This document shows, piece after piece, positions 28,355 to 37,250 of a stretch of 64,000 nucleotides of DNA (position 1 is its first letter; every line of letters begins with the position of its first letter). The notes under the pieces were generated by a model. It was given only the letters and a program-made list of their open reading frames with translations. It was not told where the DNA came from and made no database searches. A program made the position numbers and the translations under genes. Origin of the DNA: FEB-22 sp003105195 (GTDB taxonomy: Bacteria; Pseudomonadota; Alphaproteobacteria; Rhizobiales; Xanthobacteraceae); contig JAOSKV010000001.1 in NCBI GenBank assembly GCA_027493405.1, positions 932,855 to 996,854 of the forward strand, in the 5' to 3' direction.

Positions 28355-29680
28355 TCATACGTCGCGCGGCGAGGGACCAGAGAAGCCGACGAGCCCGCCC
28401 GGGCGCAGCACGAATACGGCGACCAGCAGCGCATAGACGACGACGTCGCGATAGGTGATGTCGAAATAGGCCGACCAGGCGGCCTCGATCAGCGCCACCA
28501 GGACGCCGCCCAGGAACGCGCCCGGGATCGAGCCGATGCCGCCCACCACCGCGGCCACCAGCGCCTTCAGGCCGAGCGCGGTGCCCATGTAGAAGCTGAT
28601 GCTGCCGTAATGGACCGCGACGATCCAGCCGACCAGGCCGGCGAGCAGGCCGGCGAGCACGAAGGTCTCGGCCATCAGCCGGCCCGCGTCGACGCCGACC
28701 AGCGCGGCTGCGCCCGGATCGTCCGCGAAGGCGCGCCACGCGCGCCCGAAGCGGGAGCGCGCGAGCACCAGCAGCACGGCGGCCGCGGCCACGAAGGCCA
28801 GCACCGCAACGGCGATCTGCATCGGTGTCACCGTCACCAGGAACGCATCGGCGCGCGCGAGCACCAGCGGCTCGTTGAACACCGGCGGCACCCAGCGTTC
28901 GCGCGCCCCCTGGCTCAGGCGAAGGAACTCCTGCAGCGCGATCGCGAGCGCGATGGTCGCGACCAGGATCGGCTGGCCGGCGCGGTGGCGCGCATGCAGC
29001 CGCGCGATGACGGCACGGCCGATCGCCAGGCTCCAGAGCGCCGCCAGGGCGGCGCCGGCCGCGAGCGCCAGTGCGAGCACGGCGAGCGGGTTGCCGAGCC
29101 CGAGCAGCGCACCCGCGAGCACGCCCGCGATGGCGCCGTAGCCGCCGATCACCGCGATCTCGCCGAAGGCGAGATTGATGCGTCCGACCAGGCCGTAGAT
29201 CAGCGAATAGGCGGTCGCGAGCAGCGCATAGATCGCGGCGAGCGCCAGCGCATTGACGCCTTGCTGCAGCGCATAGGCGGCGGCCGGCACCGGCCCCCCG
29301 CGCCGCGTGGCCTCGCCGGCGGTCGCGGCGAAGTCGGCGAGCCAGAAGCGCTTGAGGTAGAGGAGCCGCGCCTCGCCGAGCGCGCCCGCGTCGGTCTCGA
29401 CGCCGACGAGATCGAGCCGGCCGGGCGTGAAGGTGTCTCCCGCGAAGCGGCAGGTCGCGAACCGCACGCGCATTGCCTGGTCCGCTCCCCGCACCGTGTA
29501 GTCGATGCGCAGCGCGGGCGCGCCCGGCGAACCCGGCGCGCGGCGCAGCTCGCGGATCTCGGCCCCGTCTGGATTGAGGGCGGGAAGCACCGCGCGGCAG
29601 AGCCGCAATTGCTCGGAATCGATCGCGGCGGCGCAGCCGGCGGCGACGAGCGGCAGGAAGCAGGCGAGGACGCGACCCAT
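28355..29680 (-). CDS. LivH-type ABC permease with a lipoprotein-like N-terminal extension
   Basis: 441 aa, about 150 longer than ordinary LivH. The C-terminal 290 residues are a branched-chain amino acid permease (LATAYSLIYGLVGRINLAFGE, GVDAGRLMAETFVLAGLLA, ALVAAVVGGIGSIPGAFLGG, VVYALLVAVFVLRPGGL). The N-terminus is MGRVLACFLPLVAAGCAA, a signal with a lipobox Cys, then about 110 residues with two further cysteines and a beta-rich look. No LivM, ATPase or binding-protein gene is adjacent. It probably shares a transcript with ilvA. Start ATG at 29680. Confidence 0.85.
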   Translation of the reverse strand: MGRVLACFLPLVAAGCAAAIDSEQLRLCRAVLPALNPDGAEIRELRRAPGSPGAPALRIDYTVRGADQAMRVRFATCRFAGDTFTPGRLDLVGVETDAGALGEARLLYLKRFWLADFAATAGEATRRGGPVPAAAYALQQGVNALALAAIYALLATAYSLIYGLVGRINLAFGEIAVIGGYGAIAGVLAGALLGLGNPLAVLALALAAGAALAALWSLAIGRAVIARLHARHRAGQPILVATIALAIALQEFLRLSQGARERWVPPVFNEPLVLARADAFLVTVTPMQIAVAVLAFVAAAAVLLVLARSRFGRAWRAFADDPGAAALVGVDAGRLMAETFVLAGLLAGLVGWIVAVHYGSISFYMGTALGLKALVAAVVGGIGSIPGAFLGGVLVALIEAAWSAYFDITYRDVVVYALLVAVFVLRPGGLVGFSGPSPRDV

Positions 29681-29788
29681 GCGGTCACGATACGCGAGGC
29701 GGTCCGGCCGGCCCACCCGGGCCCTTGCGCCCGGCGGGGCTTGCGCCCATTTTGCGCGAGGCGCCGGATTCGACGGGAGGACCCCCTG

Positions 29789-30340
29789 ATGGCCGAGAGC
29801 GAGCCGAAGCGAATCGGTGTCAGCTTCGAGGTGAAGCCTCACGTCTACGATCCCGACACGCAGCCCGAGCTGTTCGAGGGCGTGATGGCGCGCCGCGTGC
29901 TCGCCTTCGTCATCGACCTGCTCGTGATCACGGTGCCGCTGGTCTTCCTGGCGATCTTCATTTTCGTCTTCGGCATCGTGACCCTCGGCCTCGGCTGGCT
30001 GCTGTTCTTCCTGTTCTCGCCGATCGCGGTGATCTGGGCCGTCCTCTACTACGGCCTGACCCTCGGCAGTCCCGCCTCGGCCACCCTCGGCATGCGCGTC
30101 ATGGAGATCGAGATGCGTACCTGGTACGGCGGTCCCTGCTATTTCCTGCTCGGCGCCGTGCACGCGATCCTGTTCTGGGTGACGGTGTCGTTCCTCACCC
30201 CCTTGATCCTGCTGGTCGCCTTCTTCAATGCGCGGCGGCGCCTGCTCCACGACCTCCTCCTCGGCACCGTGGTGATCAACAACGAGCTGCGGGCGGCGGC
30301 CCTGCGCCGGGCCTACCCGGGCCCGGCCGGAACCGCATGA
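29789..30340 (+). CDS. RDD-family membrane protein
   Basis: 183 aa. RDD pattern: MARRVLAFVIDLLVITVPLV (Arg-Asp signature), two strongly hydrophobic helices, a central TLGMRVMEIEM, and RRRLLHDLLLGTVVI near the end. The family is of inner-membrane proteins, some linked to ion exchange; function here unknown. GGGAGG lies 9 nt before the ATG. It is divergent from the LivH-type gene and 63 nt upstream of bpt. Confidence 0.85.
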   Translation: MAESEPKRIGVSFEVKPHVYDPDTQPELFEGVMARRVLAFVIDLLVITVPLVFLAIFIFVFGIVTLGLGWLLFFLFSPIAVIWAVLYYGLTLGSPASATLGMRVMEIEMRTWYGGPCYFLLGAVHAILFWVTVSFLTPLILLVAFFNARRRLLHDLLLGTVVINNELRAAALRRAYPGPAGTA

Positions 30341-30403
30341 GCCGGCACTGGCGCTGCGGGCCTCTGCGGCGATAGAATCGTCCCGCGCCGAGGAGGGCGC
30401 ACC

Positions 30404-31153
30404 GTGACTCAGCATTCGCGCGATACGCCACAGTTCTACCTGACCGCGCCGTCCCCCTGTCCCTACCTCCCCGGCAAGGAGGAGCGGAAGGTCTTCACCC
30501 ATCTGGTGGGCGAGCGGGCGGGCGAGCTCAACGATCTCCTGACCCATGGCGGCTTCCGCCGCAGCCAGTCGATCGCCTATCGGCCGGCCTGCGAGGCCTG
30601 CCGCGGCTGCGTCTCGGTCCGGGTCGTGGCCGAAGACTTCCGTCCGGCGCGCGTCATGCGCCGCGTGGCGCAGCGCAATGCGGATGTCGTGGGCGAGATG
30701 CGGGTGCCGGTGCCGACCTCCGAGCAGTATTCGGTGTTCCGCGCCTATCTGGACCAGCGCCATTTCGACGGCGGCATGGCGGACATGACCGTGCTCGACT
30801 ACGCCATGATGGTCGAGGACAGCCATGTCGAGACCAAGATCGTCGAGTATCGCCGGCACGGGCCCGACAGCCGCATCACGGGCCGCGGCGCCGGCCCGCT
30901 GCTCGCGGTCGCCCTCACCGACGTGCTGAGCGACGGCCTGTCGATGGTCTATTCCTTCTACGACCCGGAGCACGCGCCGCGCTCGCTCGGCACCTTCATG
31001 ATCCTCGACCACATCGCGCGCGCGCGCCGCATGGGCCTCGCCTATGTCTATCTCGGCTATTGGGTGAAGGGCTCGCGCAAGATGGACTACAAGGGCCGCT
31101 TCCTGCCGCAGGAGCGCCTCACCCCCGAGGGCTGGTCCCGGGTCGAGCGCTGA
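30404..31153 (+). CDS. bpt: Aspartate/glutamate leucyltransferase (Bpt), N-degron pathway
   Basis: 249 aa, GTG start. It transfers Leu from Leu-tRNA to proteins with N-terminal Asp or Glu, marking them for ClpS/ClpAP. The ATE N-terminal domain has the motif YRPACEACRGCVSVRV, the C-terminal domain YSFYDPEHAPRSLGTFMIL and YVYLGYWVKGSRKMDYKGRF. Length and both domains match bacterial Bpt. No clpS or clpA is in the window. Confidence 0.93.
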   Translation: MTQHSRDTPQFYLTAPSPCPYLPGKEERKVFTHLVGERAGELNDLLTHGGFRRSQSIAYRPACEACRGCVSVRVVAEDFRPARVMRRVAQRNADVVGEMRVPVPTSEQYSVFRAYLDQRHFDGGMADMTVLDYAMMVEDSHVETKIVEYRRHGPDSRITGRGAGPLLAVALTDVLSDGLSMVYSFYDPEHAPRSLGTFMILDHIARARRMGLAYVYLGYWVKGSRKMDYKGRFLPQERLTPEGWSRVER

Positions 31154-31257
31154 AGCCGGCCGCGTCGCACGGCGTGAAACGCGCGGCGAGCGCGGCAGGT
31201 CGCGACTGGCGTCCCGGCGCGCGCCGGTGTTATCAACGCCTCCGCGCCGGAGGATCC

Positions 31258-31560
31258 ATGACCGACACGCTGATCGCCCCCGACAAGCTCACCCGTTTCG
31301 CCGCCGCCTGCTTCGAGCGACTCGGGCTCGCGCCCCCCGACGCGCGGCTCGTCGCCGAGACGCTGGTCGCCTCCAACCTGCGCGGCGTCGACAGCCACGG
31401 GGTGGTGCGCCTGCCGCATTATGCGACGCGGCTGCGCAACGAGCCGTCAATGCGGTCGATTTCGGCCTCGATGCGGTGGCGCACGGGCGCGGCGGCTGCA
31501 TGGTCAAGGCGCCAACGTTCCCGCGGCCGCGGTGGGCAAGGCGACCGCCGAGGCGCTGAA
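31258..31560 (+). pseudogene. Remnant of a malate/L-lactate dehydrogenase-family (Ldh_2) gene
   Basis: The ATG at 31258, after CGGAGG, opens a good Ldh_2 N-terminus: LTRFAAACFERLGLAPPDAR, AETLVASNLRGVDSHGVVRL and PHYATRLRNE (the family has SDLRGVDSHGV). After about 65 residues the resemblance ends in all frames, against about 340 residues in intact members. No NAD-binding core remains. Either a decayed gene or a sequence gap; the downstream 600 nt are equally unreadable. Confidence 0.7.
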
Positions 31561-32156
31561 GCGGCGCGGTGATCACCCGCGTCACATTTCCCCAAGGGCG
31601 GTCGCGCAGCGAGGAACTGCTAGAATGCGAACTGTTGCAGGAGGTGGCCGCCCGGCAGAGTACTTCAGATCTTCCGCGGCCAGGACGGCCGCGAACTGCT
31701 TGCTGGCACATTGAGGCGCCGCGGCGCGTTGGTGGTCGGCCTGATGCCCATGGCGGATCTCTCGCCGCGCCTCGGGGCTGCTCTGTCTCGCGAGCGGCTG
31801 CCGCTGGACAGCAGATCGACCTCTGGTTCGCGGATCCACGGCTGGGCCCGCCTGCCCGACACGGCCGGCTACCCGTCGGGACCCAGGGCTCACCGCTTGT
31901 CGCCGGATCCGAAGGGGCGTGCCGTGCTGACTGGGGCATGCCTCGCCGGCCGACCGGCCGATCCGCGCGCAGCTCCGCGATGCGATCGCTTTCCGCTGAC
32001 GGGCGAGCGGCATCGACCGGAGTCCGCCGGCGCTACGCGGCAGGATCATCGCGGCGTCGGGGTCACAGCGGCCGACCGGAGCTTCTGCCGCAAGAGCAAC
32101 GCTGCCGCCGCGCGAACGGAACTTCGTGAACGCAGGTGCGCCCCCAGGCGCGCGGG
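31561..32156. other. About 600 nt with no supportable gene
   Basis: Several open frames exist on both strands, but all are arginine/serine/proline-rich and none shows a family motif. The segment joins the broken Ldh_2 remnant to the broken end of the first chemoreceptor gene and finishes in a C-rich run. It may be decayed DNA or assembly filler. Confidence 0.5.
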
Positions 32157-32173
32157 GCCCCCCTCCCCCCCCA

Positions 32174-34360
32174 CTCGACCTCGATCTTGAGGTGATTGCT
32201 CTCCTGCGAGAGCGATTGCGCCGAGGCGAGCACCTGGGTCGAGGCCGAGCCGGTCTCGCCGGCGCCGCGGTTCACCTCGGTGATGCTGCCGGCCACCTGC
32301 GTGGTGCCTTCTGCCGCCTGCTGCACGTTGCGCGCGATCTCCTGGGTGGCGGCGCCCTGCTCCTCCACGGCCGCCGCGATGGTCGACGAGATGTTGGCGA
32401 TCTGGCCGATGGTCTGGCCGATCTCCCTTGATCGCCGCCACCGACGACTCGGTCGCGGTCTGCATGCCGGCGATCTGCGCGCCGATCTCGTCGGTCGCCT
32501 TGGCGGTCTGGGCGGCGAGCGCCTTCACCTCCTGGGCGACCACCGCGAAGCCCTTGCCGGCCTCGCCCGCGCGGGCCGCCTCGATCGTCGCATTGAGGGC
32601 GAGGAGGTTGGTCTGCTCGGCGATCGCCGTGATCAGCTTGACGACGTCGCCGATGCGTGCCGCCGCCTGGGAGAGCTCGTTGATCTGCGCGTCGGTGTTT
32701 TCGGCCTGCCTCACGGCATTGGCCGCGATTCGGCTGGACTCCACCACCTGCCGGCTGATCTCGTTCACCGAGCCCGACATCTCCTCGGTCGCGGTCGCGA
32801 CCGACTGCACGTTGGCGGAAGCCTCCTCCGAGGCCGCTGCCACCCGGCCCGCGAGGTGCTGGGTGGTCTCCGCCGTCTTGGTGAGCGTGCCGGCCGCCGC
32901 CTCGAGCTCGGTCGAGGCGGAGGACACCGTCTCCACGATGTTGCCGACCGCCGACTGGAACTCGTCGGCGAGCTTGTGCATCGCCGTCTTGCGCTCCGCT
33001 GCCGCCTGGGCTTCGGCCTCCGCCTTCTCCGCCGCCGCCCGCGCATCAGCCTCGGCCTTCTCCGCCGCCGCCCGGGCGTCGGCCTCGGCCTTCTCCGCCG
33101 CCGCCCGGGCGTCGGCCCGGCCTTCTCCGCCGCCTCCCGCTGCGCCTTCTCGGCCGCCTTCACCTTGAATGTCTCGACCGCCTCAGCCATCTCGCCGACC
33201 TCGTCCGTGCGGCCGAGGCCCGGGAGCACCACGTCGAAATTGCCGTCTGCGAGCTCCTTCATGCCCGCGGTCAGCCCCGCGACCGGTTTCACGATCGAGC
33301 GCGAGGTCAGGAAGGCGATCGCCGCGGCGGCCGCGAGGCCCGCGACCAGCAGGATCCACTGCATCAGGGTGAGGAACGAGATCCCCTCGCGCACCTCGCC
33401 GGCCTCCCGGGTCAGCATCGCCTTCTGGTTGGTCTTGATGCCGCCCATGCGCGTGCCGTCGGACTGCTTCGGCCCGTCGAGCAGGTCGAGAAGCTTCAGC
33501 GCGCGCGGCGCCGCCTCGGTGACCAGGATGTGCACCGGCGCGTTCCACTGCGCGGACTCGCGGATCGCGAACATCCGCGCCGGCATCGGCGCGAACTCGT
33601 CGTGCGCTTTCGCGAGGCTCTCGAAGCTCGCCTTCTGCGCCGACGACAGCGTCCCGCGCCCCGCCTCGAGGATCTTGAACGCGGCTTCGAAATTGCCCCA
33701 GAGCCGGGCGAACTGCTCCTTGTTGGCGGCGTCGCCGGTGAGCAGGAACATGCGCAGCTGCGCGACCGCGACCGCCAGACTTCCGCGCGCGTCGGCCATG
33801 GCCTTGAACATGCGCTTGCGCTCCGGCGTCGCCTCGAGCCGCTCCTCCTCGTCGATCATCCGGCTGAGCGCGCCCAACATGGCCTCGGCGCGCGGCGCGG
33901 CTTCGGTGGTCAGCAGCTTGGTCGCCGGGTAGGCGTCCGGCGTGAAGGCGACCGACTCGGCCTTATCCTGCGCGGCCCGGAACTCCGCGAGCAGCGTCTT
34001 CACCTCGGCCCACTTGCGCTTGTTCTCGGGATTGGTGAAGCGCTCGGCCATCTTGTCGAACTCGGCCGCGGTGGCGTCGAGCTCCCGCCACATGGCCGCC
34101 CGGTCCGCCTTGCCTTGCGGATTGCCGGTCAAGAGGTAGCCGCGCAGGGTCGCGAGCGTGGACTGGAGATAGCCTACCATCTCGGTGCTGCCGAGCGCGG
34201 CCGGCGCGCGCAGCATCACCATCCGGTCGACAAGCACCGAGATACCGCCGACCGTGACCACCGTATAGCCGACGGCCCCCGCCAGCACGAGGCAGAGAGC
34301 GACGAAGCCCGCCGTCAGCCGCCCGCCGATGCGCAGTTTGAGACTCCCGAGCCCAGCCAT
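32174..34360 (-). CDS. Methyl-accepting chemotaxis protein, first of a tandem pair, frame broken and 3' end lost
   Basis: ATG at 34360 after GGAGATGGAA. Domains: TM1 near residues 13-33, helical periplasmic sensor, TM2 near 335-360, HAMP, a coiled coil of four AEKAEADARAA-like repeats, then the signalling domain with the tip AEQTNLLALNATIEAARAG. Two one-base breaks: a missing base at about 33118 inside the repeat, and an extra C at about 32425 after VAAIK. The last about 10 codons (DKFLASVRAA in the paralogue) are replaced by a C run at 32157-32172. The receptor would signal through CheA/CheW; the ligand is unknown. Confidence 0.85.
33025..33128 (-). repeat. 33-nt tandem repeat encoding a chemoreceptor coiled coil
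   Basis: TTCTCC recurs at 33025, 33058, 33091 and 33123, giving units of 33, 33 and 32 nt. Each 33-nt unit encodes a copy of AAAEKAEADAR. The 32-nt unit is where the reading frame breaks. Confidence 0.8.
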
Positions 34361-34819
34361 TTCCATCTCCCGATCGGTGATTGCATACCACAACTGTGCA
34401 ACTACGTGCGTAAATGAGATATTAATTCAAAACGATACAAGTCTTTCTACGTATTCACATGCCAAGGATTGTTAATCTGGATTGAGAGCGTGTCGCGCGG
34501 ACTCGGTTGCGCGGCGGGCCGGGGCATCCGCTTCGGCAGAAATCGTTCTCAGGTCCGTGCAATGGCGCCCGTGATCGGAAGCGGCTGCGCGGCCAGACTG
34601 GCGGGCGACCGACGGCCCGCCGCGTGATCGTCGTGCGCGAGGGATGCGGAAGGGCTACCGCTACGCGCTCACCGCGCCGGCGCCAAGCCCTCCTGCACTG
34701 GGCCTATGACAGACGGAAGATCTGGCGGCGCTTGTCCCGAAACAGCGATCGCCGCGCGACACCGGGGTGGGAGTCCGGTGGCGCGCGGCGCGTCCGCGAT
34801 GCGCGTGGCGCTTGCTCCC
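34361..34819. other. Intergenic region between the two chemoreceptor genes
   Basis: About 460 nt with no gene I can support. It is AT-rich for about 100 nt next to the first receptor gene (34380-34490) and GC-rich beyond. It holds the motif shared with the second receptor gene (34409-34418). Confidence 0.5.
34409..34418 (-). promoter_or_regulatory. Shared upstream motif CGTAAATGAG, copy 1
   Basis: CGTAAATGAG (plus strand) lies 49 nt upstream of the first chemoreceptor start; the same ten bases lie 51 nt upstream of the second. Equal spacing in otherwise different flanks suggests a common promoter or regulator site. Confidence 0.45.
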
Positions 34820-36934
34820 TTACGCCGCGCGCACCGAAGCCAGGAACTTGTCCACCTCGATCTTGAGATGGTTGCTCTCCTGCGAGAGCGATTGCGCGGA
34901 GGCGAACACCTGGGTCGAGGCCGAGCCGGTCTCGCCGGCGCCGTGATTGACGTCGGCGATGTTGTTGGCGACCTGCGTGGTCCCCTTGGCGGCCTCGCCG
35001 ACATTGCGCGCGATCTCCTGGGTGGCGGCGCCCTGCTCCTCCACGGCCGCCGCGATGGTCGAGGCGATCTCCGAGATGCGCGAGATGGTCGCGCCGATCT
35101 CCTTGATGGCGGCGACCGAGTCCTGCGTCGCTGTCTGCATGCCGGCGATCTGCGTGCCGATCTCGTCGGTCGCCTTGGCGGTCTGGGCGGCGAGCGCCTT
35201 CACCTCCTGGGCGACCACCGCGAAGCCCTTGCCGGCCTCGCCCGCGCGCGCCGCCTCGATGGTGGCGTTGAGGGCGAGCAGGTTGGTCTGCTCGGCGATC
35301 GCGGTGATCAGCTTGACGACGTCGCCGATGCGTCCGGCCGCCTGCGACAGCTCGCCGATGCGCGCATCGGTCTTCCCGGCCTGCGTGACGGCCTCCGCGG
35401 CGATCCGGCTCGACTCCTGCACCTGCCGGCTGATCTCCGCGACCGAGGAGGTCATCTCCTCGGTGGCCGAGGCGACCGACTGCACGTTGGTCGAAGCCTG
35501 CTCGGAGGCGGCCGCGACCATGCCGGAGAGCTGCTGGGTCGTCTCCGCCGTCTTGGTGAGCGTTCCGGCCGCCGCCTCGAGCTCGGTCGAGGCCGAGGAC
35601 ACCGTCTCGACGATGTTGCCGACCGCCGACTGGAACTCGTCGGCGAGCTTGTGCATCGCCGCCTTGCGCTCCGCGGCGGCGCGCTTCTCCATCTCGGCCT
35701 GCTCGGCGCGCAGGCGCTCGGTCTCGATCATGCTGTCCTTGAACACCTGGACCGAGCCCGCCATCTCGCCGATCTCGTCGGTGCGCTGCGTCGCCGGCAC
35801 CGTGACCGTGAGGTCGCCTCCGGCGAGCTTGTTCATGGCGCCGGTCATCTCCCGGATCGGCGGCACGATCGAGCGCGAGGTCAGGAAGGCGATCGCCGCG
35901 GCGGCCGCGAGGCCCGCGACCAGCAGGATCCACTGCACCATGGTGAGGAACGAGATCCCCGCGCGCACCTCGCCGGCCTCCTGGGTCAGCATCGCCTTCT
36001 GGTTGGTCTTGATGCCGCCCATGCGCGTGCCGTCGGACTGCTTCGGCCCGTCGAGCAGGTCGAGAAGCTTCAGCGCGCGCGGCGCCGCCTCGGTGACCAG
36101 GATGTGCACCGGCGCGTTCCACTGCGCGGACTCGCGGATCGCGAACATCCGCGCCGGCATCGGCGCGAACTCGCCGTGCGCCTTCACCAGGCTCTCGAAG
36201 CTCGCCTTCTGCGCCGACGACAGCGTCCCGCGCCCCGCCTCGAGGATCTTGAACGCGGCTTCGAAATTGCCCCAGAGCCGGGCGAACTGCTCCTTGTTGG
36301 CGGCGTCGCCGGTGAGCAGGAACATGCGCAGCTGCGCGGTTGCGGCCGCCAGGTTGCCGCGCGCGTCGGCCATGGCCTTGAACATGCGCTTGCGCTCGGG
36401 CGTGGCCTCGAGCCGCTCCTCCTCGTCGATCATCCGGCTGAGCGCGCCGAACATGGCGTCGGCACGCGGCGCCGCCTCGGTGGTCAGCAGCTTGGTCGCC
36501 GGATAGGCGTCCGGCGTGAAGGCAATCGATTCGGCCCGCTCCTGCGCGCCGCGGAATTCCGCGAGCAGCGCCTTGGCCTCGGCCCACTTGCGCTTGTTCT
36601 CGGGATTGGTGAAGCGCTCGGCCATCTTGTCGAACTCGGCCGCGGTGGCGTCGAGCTCCCGCCACATGGCCGCGCGATCCGCCTTGCCCTGCGGATTGCC
36701 GGTCAAGAGGTAGCCGCGCAGGGTCGCGAGCGTCGAGTAGAGGTTGCCGACCATCTCGGTGCTGCCGAGCGCGACCGGCGTGCGCAGCATCACCATCCGC
36801 TCCACGATCGCCGACACGCCGCCGACCGTGAACACCGTATAGCCGACGGCAGCCGCCAGGACGAGGCAAAGCGCGACGAAGCCCGCCGCCAACCGCCCGC
36901 CGATACGCAGTCTGAGAATTGAAAGCGCACGCAT
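34820..36934 (-). CDS. Methyl-accepting chemotaxis protein, second of a tandem pair
   Basis: 704 aa, intact. TM1 at about residues 13-33 (LAAGFVALCLVLAAAVGYTV), about 300 residues of helical periplasmic sensor with two long bundles, TM2 near 337-360, HAMP, then a signalling domain with paired heptads, the tip EQTNLLALNATIEAARAG and C-terminal SLSQESNHLKIEVDKFLA. No CheB/CheR-docking pentapeptide is seen at the end. The sensor half is nearly identical to that of the first gene; the HAMP/linker part differs. Ligand unknown. No che genes are nearby. Confidence 0.95.
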   Translation of the reverse strand: MRALSILRLRIGGRLAAGFVALCLVLAAAVGYTVFTVGGVSAIVERMVMLRTPVALGSTEMVGNLYSTLATLRGYLLTGNPQGKADRAAMWRELDATAAEFDKMAERFTNPENKRKWAEAKALLAEFRGAQERAESIAFTPDAYPATKLLTTEAAPRADAMFGALSRMIDEEERLEATPERKRMFKAMADARGNLAAATAQLRMFLLTGDAANKEQFARLWGNFEAAFKILEAGRGTLSSAQKASFESLVKAHGEFAPMPARMFAIRESAQWNAPVHILVTEAAPRALKLLDLLDGPKQSDGTRMGGIKTNQKAMLTQEAGEVRAGISFLTMVQWILLVAGLAAAAAIAFLTSRSIVPPIREMTGAMNKLAGGDLTVTVPATQRTDEIGEMAGSVQVFKDSMIETERLRAEQAEMEKRAAAERKAAMHKLADEFQSAVGNIVETVSSASTELEAAAGTLTKTAETTQQLSGMVAAASEQASTNVQSVASATEEMTSSVAEISRQVQESSRIAAEAVTQAGKTDARIGELSQAAGRIGDVVKLITAIAEQTNLLALNATIEAARAGEAGKGFAVVAQEVKALAAQTAKATDEIGTQIAGMQTATQDSVAAIKEIGATISRISEIASTIAAAVEEQGAATQEIARNVGEAAKGTTQVANNIADVNHGAGETGSASTQVFASAQSLSQESNHLKIEVDKFLASVRAA

Positions 36935-36984
36935 TCCAGCCCCCGATGTGAACCAAGTGGGTAGCGGTCATTTGGCTTTATGCC

Positions 36985-36994
36985 CGTAAATGAG
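36985..36994 (-). promoter_or_regulatory. Shared upstream motif CGTAAATGAG, copy 2
   Basis: Same ten bases as at 34409-34418, here 51 nt upstream of the second chemoreceptor start, within a less GC-rich stretch (36935-37080). Confidence 0.45.
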
Positions 36995-37250
36995 GCGTTA
37001 ACCTTAAGGCATTTGCGTAGTTGTACGTAGTTGAATCGCTTGGATTTTTAACCTGGATCAAGGCGCGCGACCGAGAATTTCATCTGGCGGTCAGGTCGCA
37101 CCGCACGTGCGCCGGCATCGTCCACCGACCCTTTGCGGCGTCGGCGACATCGGCGGTGGTCCCCGAGGCCGATTCGCGCGAACGGCGGCGTCGGCCCCGC
37201 TGTCGCGCCGACCGGTGCGCTTCTCGGCGAAAATGTCCTAGGCTGAGAGC

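Noticed and set aside
31569..32190. Overlapping open frames of 150-190 codons on both strands
   Set aside because: Arg/Ser/Pro-rich with no motif, no ribosome-binding site that stands out, and located in a segment of doubtful sequence.
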